Program-made: the position numbers and the translations under genes | Notes under the pieces: model-generated | Told to the model about the DNA's origin: nothing | Seen by the model: only the letters and a program-made list of their open reading frames with translations | The model's database searches: none | Virus record (IMG/VR): IMGVR_UViG_3300029787_000063 | Span: 1 to 54,208 of that record | Reading direction: 5' to 3' (one strand) | DNA length: 54,208 nucleotides | Source of the DNA: a virus | Shown: piece by piece, positions 32,701-41,631 of the stretch | Layout of the letters: each line of letters begins with the position of its first letter | How positions within the stretch are numbered: position 1 is the stretch's first letter

Positions 32701-35700
32701 TTCTTTTCATCAAAGCTACCAATTAATCTATTAGCTAGTTTTAAATTATCAGCAAAATAATCACCCATACCAAAGTCTGATATTGGTGTAATACCATCTT
32801 GTGATAATCTTAACACTTGACCTCTAACTTTGTCTGCAAAATAAGATCTATAAGATTCGTTAACAAAAGACTCTGGATTTTTAGATATACCAAAATCACC
32901 AGCATAAGGTATTGTTTGGCCTAATACTCTGTCAGTAGCTGTAACATTAGTATTACCATCAGCATTAAATAAAGCGTCTTTATTAGCTAATATTTTAAAT
33001 ACTTTGTCTTCACAAAGCGTAACTAAATTTGTATTTCTAGCGTATAACTTTTGTATTGTACCATAAGAAGGATTTAAATCTTTTGTAATTTTTTCTGCTT
33101 GTATAAACTGGTTTAAATTATTTATACCAGACATTGAATTATATATACCTGAGTAAATTAAACCACTACCTCTTCTTTCTTCTTCATATGGTTCTTCTAA
33201 TGTGGTAGATGCTTTTGGTCCGTTATCTATAGTAACTTGATTAAAGTCATCACGCACTCTATCAGACTCAACTCCATTACCAAACGAGTAACAGTTATGC
33301 CAAGGTAGTGTAACTTTGTAATTATGTAAATTTCTATCTAACTCTATTTCACCAGTAAAAGCATTTACGTTTAATACGCTAGTTTCTGTTTTACCACCAT
33401 CAGCTCTTACAAAAGTTAGTATATCACCAATTAAAGGTAATAAAGCATTTGGATTATTACCTATGCTTAAAGGTTCGCCGTCAATATTGCACAATGTTAA
33501 TACGTTGTCTACTATACTTTGAACTCTAATATCTATAACAGGTCCTCCAGTAACACTAGCGTCTGTAGATAAAACTCTTAAAGCTCCACTAGGATTAGTA
33601 TTTGGATTAGGGTCATAACAATTAACTTTACTATTATAACGAGCTAAATCAAAAGATCTATGTACAGGCCCTACAAACTGCTCACCTGTTTTTTCGTTTA
33701 ATTCTATTGGATATATTTGTCCAACTTCATAATATATGTTTAAATCTACGTTTTCTTTTGGTTCAGTTTCAAATATAGCTGGATTTGTACTAGAATACTT
33801 TTCAGTATCATCAGTAACATAAGGAGATACAATTTGCCAAGTACAACTACCTGGAAATTTAGCCGCACCAGAAGTACCTTCTTTAGTTGGACCAGCAGGA
33901 ACAACTACACCACCTATAGAATATCCAGAATAAACACCATCAGAACGTATACCAGGAGCAGGTGTTGGTGGTAAGGCTGTGCCAGTTTTTAATACACTAC
34001 TACTATCAAAATGTGGTGTTAAATGCGGATTGTTAGTAGGTAAATACATAGATCCTTTTTCGCCTAAGCCTGACCCATCTTCATAAGCCTCGGCAACAAT
34101 CATGTATCTTCTTCTTCTGTTTATACCTTTCCACCAGTCTTTTACATACATTGGCCAAAAACCATGAGCTCGATTAGTGTCAGTTGGTCGTGTAATAGTG
34201 CTAGGCGCTTGTTCCCAACCACCACAACTATTAGCTTGATTGTTTATCGGATTCATTATTCTTGTAACCCAAGATCCAATAGCACTATTATTTGTTCTAA
34301 AAGACATACCAACATTTGTTATGCTTTTACCTATTTCTTGACTGTATCTCCAGTTTACTTGATCTTGACCTGTACCAGTTGCGTCTGAATAAAAATTATA
34401 TTCTGTAAAATAAACAGGAGCTGTAGAAGCACTATGACTTTTAATACCACCTGAAACCCACCAACCCGTGTCTACGATATTACTAGAAGTAGAATCAAAG
34501 AACAAATAAAGATCATCACACCAATCACCAAGTCTACAATAATTATAAAGACCAATACCTGGTTTAGAATCAATTGTATCAATAGTTCTAAAATTAATAT
34601 CTATTTCTCTTTGTGTTATACCCCAAGCCGTTAAATTTGCAGGATCAGGTGTTATTGTTTTATATAATCTTTGATCAGGATCTTCTGACCATCTCCAAAC
34701 AGTATTAGGCGTAGTTAAAAGATTTATAAATACAATGTCTTCAACGTGTTTAGCTAAAGTAGGATCTACATAATCAAAATGTAAAACTAAATCAGCCATA
34801 GTATCACCTTCGCCTGGCGCATCTTTTCCATTTACATCTGTACCATCAAGATCTTCACCAACTCCAGAATGAGATATTGTTATTATACCAGTGCCTTGAT
34901 AACTATTAACACCACCAACTAAACCACTATGATCTGGATTTACTCCACCAGCATTAGCATGGCCATCAATACCTAAAGACTGTATTATCTCACCACCATT
35001 ACTAGCTAAATTACCAAAATTAGCTTGGTCTTGTAAATAACCATTTAAACCTGTTCTAAGAACCGTTTGGTTTATATAATCTGCAGCTCCATTTATATTA
35101 TTAGCTGCTGCAAAAGCATTAAAATCATCACGATTAGGCGTATCTCTTACGCCAGTTGGAGATATTAAATAGTCTGGCTCTCCATTAGGACCTGTACCTT
35201 TATAAGAAGGGCCATTTATACCCCCAGCGTTTCCTCCTGTATACAAGTAATTACGAGTGTGAGATGTTTGTGAAGTAGCGGTACCCATAACCACAGGCAT
35301 ATCGTATCTGTTCATAGCATTAGTTTGCCCGTTTTGACTAGAAAACCAATTGTGTTTTGGAAACCATCTTAAACTTGCTGATTGATGAAAATGATCATCG
35401 AGTGTACTATTAGCAAAATCTCTTGTTACCCAAGGATCTTGATTTCTTAATTTAAAATAATGCTCTGTAGTTTTAAACCTTCTAAATCCTTCAACTCTAT
35501 CAATAAACCAACCTGAAGAATTAGCATCTCCATCGGCTAAATTATGACTAGCTTTACTCCAAAACTCTTGTCCATTTTCTCTACGCATATCAGCGTCATA
35601 ATTAGATTCACCTTGATTTTCAGAAATACTAATACCTCTTCTGTCTTGACCAAAAAAATGAGCTTCACTACCTTTTGAAAAATTAGAATCAGGATTTATA

Positions 35701-38471
35701 TATTGTACTCGTCTAGATGCTATGACTTGCCAATCAAGCGCGCTTGATATATTTTTTATTAAACTTTGTTCTAGTTGACTATCTCTTTTTATTTTAACAA
35801 AAAATCTACCATCAAACTCTGGTTTGTTTTCAACTATTCTTCTTCTTAGCTCAGCACTACCACCACCAGTATAAGTATTTATAGTACCATCTGCAGAAAG
35901 CACTTGAACGTCTGATTCAAACTTTTTAAATATATCAAACCTATAATCTGCTGTTTGATCTTTAATGCCTTTTATTCTATACCAATTACTAGCAAAATTA
36001 TTACCAGTAGAAGCTGTGCCAATAAATCTAATATCAAAATCTTTTAACGGCGCTGGATCTGATGCTGGAAAAGAAGGGTCAAGATTTAATATTTGAGTCC
36101 AACCAGAAGTTTCTACTAAAGTTTTGTCTATAGTCACAAACTTACCATCTAACTCTGGAAAACCAGTACCACCAGCCCCACCTAAATCAAAAGGCGAAGC
36201 TGTTTTTGTGTCAATTAAAACAGGTTGTTGAAGGTTAGTTGTTTTAATAAATAGTGGAGCTTCATTTTCTATTGCTATAACTTTATATCTAGCTGGAGAA
36301 TCAACAAAAACATCTGTATCGTGTTCTTTTTTAAGTATTAAAAATGTTTCTTCATTTATTTTATTTCTTTCAGACGAAGGAAAACTAATCCATATATTAC
36401 CATCTTCAGCGTTATACCAACGATCCATTGCTAAGTTATAATACTCACTTGATGTTTCTTTAACAAAAAATTTATATGATTTAGCCCACTCAGGATGTGT
36501 GTTGTATAATTGTGCTTCTAATTTATTTTTTTTATCAGCAATTATTTTTTCTAAATATAAAGAAGCCTTGTCTATTGTGCTATTAGAAAATACAGGTGTT
36601 TCTCTACCATACTCATCTATATAAGCAACACCTAGTTGATATGTTCTTAATGTTTTTACAGATCTAGTAGGAGAATAATAATTTTCATTATTATAAAAAG
36701 CATCTATTTGTTCAGGTAATAAATTAGGCGTCATAATATTATTTGAACTAACAGAAACTTTTACATCAACAGATATTTTTGATTCTGGATCTAATTCACC
36801 AAAATTAAACTCACTATAGTGTTGTAATGCTTTTGAGTTAACAGCAAACCTATTAAACATGTTATAGTTTTGCAAATAATTACCATATACTAATCTGTTA
36901 CCTACAACTTCTTGAGCTAAAGCTACTCTTGGTACGTTATCATACGGTCTTAATAATTGATTAGCAGGCAAAATAGCATGTATCATTTCTGATGTTATTC
37001 TAGTCCAGCCTCTAGTAAATTGACTAGATACTAAACCATTAGCAGTACCTGTTGTTCTTGGGCCAACAGCATTCCACTCACTATAATTAGTTGTAGCATC
37101 ATCTAAACTTGTTATATTATTAGACCAAGGTTCAAAACCTGGTACCCAGTCGTTTTCTAAACGCTTTATAGTTTTTACAGTATATATGTTTGGTGAGTTA
37201 GACTCTTTATAAAGTATATCTACAGATATAACGTCGTCTGGTATAGACTGTCCGTGTACAAAATCTTTTATAGCTAAAAATCTTAGATTATTAACCATAC
37301 CTAGATTATAACCTTCTTTTGGTAAATAATCAAACTCTTGAGGTAAAAATGCTACTTGTGAAAAAGGTGAAAAAGAAGAGTACTCACCATCTTCATATTT
37401 ATATCTTATACCAAACCTAGGAAATTTAAATTGAAATAAAGGTTCTGCTTGTTCTAGCTCTACATACCACTCATTATTTGCAGATATTAAATTTTTATCT
37501 CCAGACAATATTTTTAATATAGCCGCACCAGTAACTATATCATAAGTTGTTATTTCTGCTCTAACATATTTTGTTTTTTCTGACTGTAGCAAATATGAAG
37601 TAGAAGCTGAAGATTCATCGCTGTATATATTTATTATATCGCCAATTATAAAGTCTGGAAAACCAACTAAAGCACCAGCTGATATAAAGTTTAAACTATA
37701 GTTTTGTATTGGATCACTATTAGTGTCAAAAAAAGCATCTGTAGAATTAAAACTACCAGTTATATTTAAAGCGTAGCTAGCTCCAAATTGAGTTGGTAAT
37801 TGCCCTTGTTCTTCTCTAAGTTTATTACGCATTTCTAAAACAGGTGGAGCTGGTGGGCTTTTCTTTATAACAGTTACATGCTCATGAGTTAAATCACCTT
37901 TAGGATAATATTCTATATTAGCGTTGTTAGTTGATATATCTCTTACATATAATTGCGTTTGGCTTGTAAAATTAGGTGTACCTAATTTACATCTATCAAT
38001 ATGTATTCTTTTTGGTTCTGAATAGTTATCAGTCCAAAACAACATATTTTCTATTATGTTAATACCTGTAATTGTAAATGCTCTATCGAAATTTAATACT
38101 CTACCGCTTTCATTTCCCGGTATAGTTCCTGCAGGAAACAGGTCTACAACAACGGGTGTTGTTGTTTGTGTTTTGTAATCATATTCAGCTATTATATCAG
38201 AAGTACTACCAGCTAGCATCCAATATATTTTATCATGCTGTTCATTAACTATGCTACCAACACAATAAAAATCACCATTATTATTAGGATCAATTGTTAT
38301 TAGCGACATATTTAAATTACCCATAACTGTTTGCACAGTACCCATATCAGAAGTATCTGACGTAGCAACTTCTATGTTTAACGCATCTCTATATTCACCG
38401 TTAGGTACTAGTCTCTCATCAAGGTCTTTGTTCATACGACCTGATGAAAATCTATGATTCAGATTTGGCAT
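29766..38471 (-). CDS. Giant tail protein (tail-tubular-B-like N-terminus; Cys-rich and SprB-like C-terminus), 2901 aa
   Basis: The N-terminus (GRMNKDLDERLVPNGEYRDA, then NVEV-like strands) is typical of phage tail-tube or stabilisation proteins. A propeller-like region is visible at about 1815-1905 (LVTLCEDKVFKILANKDA ... YFADKVRGQVLRLSQDGI). Residues ~2430-2640 are Cys-rich, with three diverged 'C...C.DPG.G.G.y...C...C' units and one 'GCMDDG...AAN..DCSC' unit like the repeats of the type IX cargo. The last ~250 residues contain Ig-like modules ending in LVAGDYEIEMTNPVDGCG, which resembles SprB adhesin repeats of gliding Flavobacteria. It is very long for a podovirus tail protein and probably forms the tail knob or receptor-binding part. 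The N-terminal assignment is moderate; the C-terminal modules are clear by motif. Confidence 0.78.
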   Translation of the reverse strand: MPNLNHRFSSGRMNKDLDERLVPNGEYRDALNIEVATSDTSDMGTVQTVMGNLNMSLITIDPNNNGDFYCVGSIVNEQHDKIYWMLAGSTSDIIAEYDYKTQTTTPVVVDLFPAGTIPGNESGRVLNFDRAFTITGINIIENMLFWTDNYSEPKRIHIDRCKLGTPNFTSQTQLYVRDISTNNANIEYYPKGDLTHEHVTVIKKSPPAPPVLEMRNKLREEQGQLPTQFGASYALNITGSFNSTDAFFDTNSDPIQNYSLNFISAGALVGFPDFIIGDIINIYSDESSASTSYLLQSEKTKYVRAEITTYDIVTGAAILKILSGDKNLISANNEWYVELEQAEPLFQFKFPRFGIRYKYEDGEYSSFSPFSQVAFLPQEFDYLPKEGYNLGMVNNLRFLAIKDFVHGQSIPDDVISVDILYKESNSPNIYTVKTIKRLENDWVPGFEPWSNNITSLDDATTNYSEWNAVGPRTTGTANGLVSSQFTRGWTRITSEMIHAILPANQLLRPYDNVPRVALAQEVVGNRLVYGNYLQNYNMFNRFAVNSKALQHYSEFNFGELDPESKISVDVKVSVSSNNIMTPNLLPEQIDAFYNNENYYSPTRSVKTLRTYQLGVAYIDEYGRETPVFSNSTIDKASLYLEKIIADKKNKLEAQLYNTHPEWAKSYKFFVKETSSEYYNLAMDRWYNAEDGNIWISFPSSERNKINEETFLILKKEHDTDVFVDSPARYKVIAIENEAPLFIKTTNLQQPVLIDTKTASPFDLGGAGGTGFPELDGKFVTIDKTLVETSGWTQILNLDPSFPASDPAPLKDFDIRFIGTASTGNNFASNWYRIKGIKDQTADYRFDIFKKFESDVQVLSADGTINTYTGGGSAELRRRIVENKPEFDGRFFVKIKRDSQLEQSLIKNISSALDWQVIASRRVQYINPDSNFSKGSEAHFFGQDRRGISISENQGESNYDADMRRENGQEFWSKASHNLADGDANSSGWFIDRVEGFRRFKTTEHYFKLRNQDPWVTRDFANSTLDDHFHQSASLRWFPKHNWFSSQNGQTNAMNRYDMPVVMGTATSQTSHTRNYLYTGGNAGGINGPSYKGTGPNGEPDYLISPTGVRDTPNRDDFNAFAAANNINGAADYINQTVLRTGLNGYLQDQANFGNLASNGGEIIQSLGIDGHANAGGVNPDHSGLVGGVNSYQGTGIITISHSGVGEDLDGTDVNGKDAPGEGDTMADLVLHFDYVDPTLAKHVEDIVFINLLTTPNTVWRWSEDPDQRLYKTITPDPANLTAWGITQREIDINFRTIDTIDSKPGIGLYNYCRLGDWCDDLYLFFDSTSSNIVDTGWWVSGGIKSHSASTAPVYFTEYNFYSDATGTGQDQVNWRYSQEIGKSITNVGMSFRTNNSAIGSWVTRIMNPINNQANSCGGWEQAPSTITRPTDTNRAHGFWPMYVKDWWKGINRRRRYMIVAEAYEDGSGLGEKGSMYLPTNNPHLTPHFDSSSVLKTGTALPPTPAPGIRSDGVYSGYSIGGVVVPAGPTKEGTSGAAKFPGSCTWQIVSPYVTDDTEKYSSTNPAIFETEPKENVDLNIYYEVGQIYPIELNEKTGEQFVGPVHRSFDLARYNSKVNCYDPNPNTNPSGALRVLSTDASVTGGPVIDIRVQSIVDNVLTLCNIDGEPLSIGNNPNALLPLIGDILTFVRADGGKTETSVLNVNAFTGEIELDRNLHNYKVTLPWHNCYSFGNGVESDRVRDDFNQVTIDNGPKASTTLEEPYEEERRGSGLIYSGIYNSMSGINNLNQFIQAEKITKDLNPSYGTIQKLYARNTNLVTLCEDKVFKILANKDALFNADGNTNVTATDRVLGQTIPYAGDFGISKNPESFVNESYRSYFADKVRGQVLRLSQDGITPISDFGMGDYFADNLKLANRLIGSFDEKKDEYNLTLDYNEYPVAQPVHIIDNFIVEIEGQNCGCGGNYDIPTGRIITSSQQAITAGMVLNGPGLAPNTVVTSVTVNFSQLILTVNPEPAFTDVVSLFGPSPSAWQTHVALGTQPDPVSTYTNISGNYDTTVSFSERAKGWTSFKSWAQESGVSLNNTYYTFKEGHLHEHHVESQPRNNFYGDQYDSSIEVLFNEAPESVKSFNTLNYEGTQSRVTPDTLNSGEYWDNYLHAGWYVSNMLTNLQEGGMQEFKEKEGKWFSQIKGVTTEWLDDGKAGNIDTREFSYQGIDRTEAVTIISGGYTSYDCTECIGWNGYYGLDLNNKEQGYDSIFWGEIYSSLGLGTPPNPTTHYQQASGQVFTGTIGPGPTGNRDGLNDVIDQIWEYFWQNPTLKFWDDYHEIQGVAIQGFTSLTDTISDHFYQINGVDFTGGWYATPAPLKHTPYSPAPSTLTAGNVTYFLTAQEAIDYFSTHYSAAPYNGNFYNGMSWANFKSEVNSIGEMPTIGTQEGLGNYLSIGHMHRTPCSSAGFSCVERQDQDGEFPTLSACEAVCGLNEETYECINGQCLDPGDGSGSFSTYCECVITSLCCDEGEAYLYGCQNLTSPTPVIPGCMDDGNTTDPYITQLRPPTWIGPANNYYPAANTPDCSCEYNVPPTSITYDCSGASGINIPGVGNIPPYTCYDPGTGLGQYTNSSAISAGFSDALTHCQSDCTQIPCNPANLFSHNIVITPAIQPDCGVNNPLDGGMIQIFWTNITSDILLKVKRLTPTPLNLTQSGINILTSSHNGSTNYAAPNLVAGDYEIEMTNPVDGCGVTEIVTIPCVGAPPPPPGPCNTSNLVVDSQGTNANGVTTIPSVCNITLGNNCCNGSVNFNVISSSVGATSFTAEIYQITPPFISSGKILLSTPNDGQTFNIPGGVTWNQQTLPGGVTAGIDGNYGNPVDGFGHGNPTYYEVKITTYPDECEYTYGPISVGCSHILA

Positions 38472-38477
38472 ATTATA

Positions 38478-39716
38478 TTAATGTTTAATTTGTTTCGACT
38501 TACCTCTAAATATTTGAGTAATCTCTTCTAATTTAATATTAGATAATCTTAATTTTGCTTTTCTTGTTTCAGCAAATCTTTCTTTTTTATATCTTTGTAT
38601 TACATACTCTGGTATATTTCTTCTAGTAGACAATAAACCGTACATAATCCATTTGTACAAAGCTTCTTCAGCTAACTTATGTACTTGCATTTCATGATCT
38701 GTTCCTAAGCTGTCACTTATATATTTTAATATCACAGTTTTTCCTGAAATATTAGAACTAAAATGAATTTTTCCTGCATGACAGTCTATATAATAAGAAC
38801 CATTTACTTGTGCATGCTTCGGATCTAAACCAAATCTTCTACCTTCGTTTGGCCAATATATATCGTTTTGATAATCTTGATAATCATTAGAGTTATTTTC
38901 TGAAGGCTCGTGATTTTTGTAATTATTCCAAGCAGTTGAATTTTCATTATAAATTAAATCTTCAGAGTCTGGTATTCCATCTCCGTTTGTATCACTACTA
39001 TAAGTACCGTCAGCATCTTGTTTTATAGATCTTGGATTACTAGTTTTAGTGGCAGGATATAATACATGCTCTATACCAGCGTCATCAACACTTGTAAGCT
39101 TTACGTAGTTAACATAATCATGAGGTAAAGGCATTGTTAAATATGGTGGCACAATTATTTCTTGTGATTTGCAAGACTTAAAAGTATCAAAGCTTAATTC
39201 TGCTAAAGCTCTTTGTGCGTGAAAAGCAATATCTGTTCTTTGCGCTTTTGGTATAAGCTTATCTTCACCAATGTGAGTAAACATAAAGTTATTTATTATT
39301 TCACTTAATGGCATGAACTGATAACTACCTAATTTAGTATTTGGATCATCTTGATTAAAAGTTAATGTTACGGTTGCTCCAATAACTGAAGGTCCACTAT
39401 AAAAAGTATTATCAAACTCAACATACCAAACAGGTATTTGTGCACCAGCATTCCATTTTATAACATAATTATTATAAAAAACATTACCTACGTCTTGGTA
39501 TGTAGGTGAAACAAAAGTTCCATCAATATATAGTTTGTAAGATCCAGGTAAAGCTAGGTTTGGATCACTTGGATCAGGCGCTACATCATTATAAACCGCT
39601 GAAAAAGCGTGATTAGCAACCTGTATTGCAGTGCTAGCTCCTGAACTTACACCAGTAAAAGTGTACTTACCTCCATAATATCTTGCTTGTGAATATTGAT
39701 GTTCTAATAATGCCAT
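38478..39716 (-). CDS. Head-tail connector / tail tubular A-like protein, 412 aa
   Basis: The 412-residue protein contains PLSEIINNFMFTHIGEDKLI, MPLPHDYVNYVKLTSVDD and a C-terminal helical part (EMQVHKLAEEALYKWIMYG). This pattern is seen in marine phage connector or tail-tube proteins. Residues around 240-250 form a calcium-type loop, DTNGDGIPDSEDL. It lies between the giant tail protein and the 250-residue adaptor, as expected for the neck. The structural role is inferred from order and motif style. Confidence 0.7.
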   Translation of the reverse strand: MALLEHQYSQARYYGGKYTFTGVSSGASTAIQVANHAFSAVYNDVAPDPSDPNLALPGSYKLYIDGTFVSPTYQDVGNVFYNNYVIKWNAGAQIPVWYVEFDNTFYSGPSVIGATVTLTFNQDDPNTKLGSYQFMPLSEIINNFMFTHIGEDKLIPKAQRTDIAFHAQRALAELSFDTFKSCKSQEIIVPPYLTMPLPHDYVNYVKLTSVDDAGIEHVLYPATKTSNPRSIKQDADGTYSSDTNGDGIPDSEDLIYNENSTAWNNYKNHEPSENNSNDYQDYQNDIYWPNEGRRFGLDPKHAQVNGSYYIDCHAGKIHFSSNISGKTVILKYISDSLGTDHEMQVHKLAEEALYKWIMYGLLSTRRNIPEYVIQRYKKERFAETRKAKLRLSNIKLEEITQIFRGKSKQIKH

Positions 39717-39719
39717 TTA

Positions 39720-40472
39720 TTACATTTTTTGTTGTTGTATTCTTTTTATATCTTCTTGATCTGCTATTTGTACTAAACCTGGTTTATTTAATATTATACC
39801 TGCTAGCTCTAATATTTTATTAACAAGGTTTGTTTCTTCGCTAATGTGAAGTTCAAAATCATTAGCTCTACCAGCGTTGTATAAAGCTTTTTCGTTTACT
39901 ACTACATAACCCCACTCTGCTTTACTAGGCACTCTAATAAGATTAGCAGATACTACACCTTCTTCTGGAGGTGTGTTAACATCTAAAAGAGTAGGTGTAA
40001 ATACATTTATTTCAAACTGTCTACCAAAAGAAGATAATGTATAAACAGGTCTATCTATAGTAGGATGTAATATTCTTGAACTCATTATTACTTGTAAATC
40101 TTTTTGTGATACTTTTTCACAATTAATAGATTTTTCACCTATAGTTAAGTATACGTTTTGTACCCTATATACATCTCTTGGGTTAAAAGTATTTGGTGGA
40201 ATAAGCAATGGAGTTATTTGATTATTAAGTAATTCTTCTGTACTACTAAATACATTAATTTTTTCATCTAATATATCATCTGGATCAGAGTGACCAAGAT
40301 CATTACCAGCAGCTCTTTCAGTTTGGCCTCTGTCATAAAAATATTGTTCGAATATAGCCATTTGAGCTTGATTAGCCATTAAGTTAAACTCTATAGGTGT
40401 TATATAACCTCTTTGTTCTTTATTAGCCGCGGCTAAAACTCTTTGATATACCGTATCTACACTTACTGCCAT
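39720..40472 (-). CDS. Head-tail adaptor-like structural protein, 250 aa
   Basis: The 250-residue protein starts with a helical part (VDTVYQRVLAAANKEQRGYI, then FNLMANQAQMAIFEQYFYD), as in phage adaptor proteins that bind the portal. It continues with mixed strands (VYRVQNVYLTIG) and a C-terminal helix (EETNLVNKILELAGIIL). It lies four bases from the connector gene. No enzyme motif is seen. The assignment rests on gene order between capsid and tail genes. Confidence 0.66.
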   Translation of the reverse strand: MAVSVDTVYQRVLAAANKEQRGYITPIEFNLMANQAQMAIFEQYFYDRGQTERAAGNDLGHSDPDDILDEKINVFSSTEELLNNQITPLLIPPNTFNPRDVYRVQNVYLTIGEKSINCEKVSQKDLQVIMSSRILHPTIDRPVYTLSSFGRQFEINVFTPTLLDVNTPPEEGVVSANLIRVPSKAEWGYVVVNEKALYNAGRANDFELHISEETNLVNKILELAGIILNKPGLVQIADQEDIKRIQQQKM

Positions 40473-40474
40473 AA

Positions 40475-40663
40475 TTATTTTGTTTTATAAGGAAACGCTT
40501 TATTTAAAGCTTGTTGTCTTTTATTACATCCACAATCTTTTTTACCCATAGCTTTTGCACCTATTTGTGCTAAATTATGAATACCAGTAGCATGAGTAAA
40601 CTTTGCTATGGTATCTCCTAAACCTCTTGATGGTTGTCCGTAGTTTCTTAATGTTCTACTCAT
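40475..40663 (-). CDS. Small 'DCGCNKRQQALNKAFPYK' protein, 62 aa
   Basis: The 62-residue basic protein ends with KKDCGCNKRQQALNKAFPY. This CGC..R...LN..FPY motif recurs in small proteins encoded near head or neck genes of many phages. The two Cys residues could bind a metal or form a disulfide. The first 40 residues are an amphipathic basic region. It lies three bases from the adaptor gene and directly downstream of a terminator. Its function is unknown. Confidence 0.66.
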   Translation of the reverse strand: MSRTLRNYGQPSRGLGDTIAKFTHATGIHNLAQIGAKAMGKKDCGCNKRQQALNKAFPYKTK

Positions 40664-40675
40664 ATTATGTTTTTT

Positions 40676-40700
40676 AAAAAGGTTACCCCGAAGGGTAACC
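40676..40700 (-). terminator. Rho-independent terminator with TTCG loop
   Basis: Read on the minus strand, a perfect 8-bp stem GGTTACCC / GGGTAACC closes a TTCG tetraloop and is followed by five T residues. It lies directly after the 283-residue head protein gene. It should cut down late transcription into the neck and tail genes, or separate transcription units. Confidence 0.88.
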
Positions 40701-40707
40701 GTTTTGA

Positions 40708-41559
40708 TTAGCTTAATTGTTTTTCTATATTTGTATATATTTCCATACCTTCATCAGTCTTAAACCAAGCGGCTAAAGCAGAATAAGGATGTTCATCAAA
40801 AGGAACGTTCATTAACTTTCTACCATTAGAACCCCATAAAAAAGTTCTTTGATCAGAAGATAATTTTAATATACCCATTTCAGTTGCTCTAATACCAAAG
40901 TTTCTAAGCATTACGTTTTCATCATTCACTAGCTCTAAGAACAATTCTGGATTTCTTTTAGCATATAGTAATAAATCTCTTTTAAGCTCCTTAGAACTCA
41001 TATCTGATACTTTAGAACCAATCTCAACTCTCATGATAGCTTCTGCCATATCAATATCAATATTCTTAGCAGCATTTAAAGCTTCTATTTCCATTTCTAA
41101 CCACGCTATTTCATTTGTAGCAACAGCAACTGGTTTTTCTTCATAAAATATTTTTTCTCTATCAGGATGATATAAAGAAAGTAATTTTTGTAAAACTGTT
41201 TTTTCTTTTTCAACAATTAACATACCGTTTCTAAAAATAATATGTTCTAGTCTTTGATCACCTTTCATCTCATCAACAAAAACTGTTTTTTGATTTTGAC
41301 AATACTTAAGTTCTCTTTCATAACCTAATTCTTCGTCAAACCAATGTATATTAGCAGATCTAACAGATCTTGATATAGGTTTTTTATTACCTTTTAATCT
41401 GTATATCCTATCTTTTAATTCCCAACCGTCTTTTAGTATTGTATTTTTCTTTTCAACTCTTTTTGGTTTTGGAGTTTCCATTACCGGTGTTTCAACTTTT
41501 GGTTGTTCTACAACCTGTGGAGTTGGTTCCACTTCTGTGTTTTTTGTTTTTTTTGCCAT
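40708..41559 (-). CDS. Head-associated protein, 283 aa
   Basis: The 283-residue protein starts with a Pro/Glu/Lys-rich disordered region (about 1-40), like a cargo or packaging tail. A globular part follows, containing GWELKDRIYRLKGNKKPIS and, later, EEKPVAVATNEIAWLEMEIEAL. It lies between the capsid gene and the neck genes and is flanked by terminators on both sides, so it forms its own short transcription unit. Head completion or decoration is a contextual guess; no known family is recognised. Confidence 0.62.
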   Translation of the reverse strand: MAKKTKNTEVEPTPQVVEQPKVETPVMETPKPKRVEKKNTILKDGWELKDRIYRLKGNKKPISRSVRSANIHWFDEELGYERELKYCQNQKTVFVDEMKGDQRLEHIIFRNGMLIVEKEKTVLQKLLSLYHPDREKIFYEEKPVAVATNEIAWLEMEIEALNAAKNIDIDMAEAIMRVEIGSKVSDMSSKELKRDLLLYAKRNPELFLELVNDENVMLRNFGIRATEMGILKLSSDQRTFLWGSNGRKLMNVPFDEHPYSALAAWFKTDEGMEIYTNIEKQLS

Positions 41560-41582
41560 AATATAATATATAATAAAATTAA

Positions 41583-41615
41583 TAAAAAGAAAAGGCCGAG
41601 GCCAAAGCCCCGGTC
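41583..41615 (-). terminator. Rho-independent terminator after the capsid gene
   Basis: Minus-strand reading gives GACCGGGGC, a TTTG loop and GCCTCGGCC, with one mismatch near the base and one G-T pair, followed by TTTTCTTTTT. It lies 16 bases after the major capsid stop codon. Such a terminator would raise the share of transcripts ending at the capsid gene relative to downstream genes. Confidence 0.82.
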
Positions 41616-41631
41616 TTTTAAAATAATGTGC

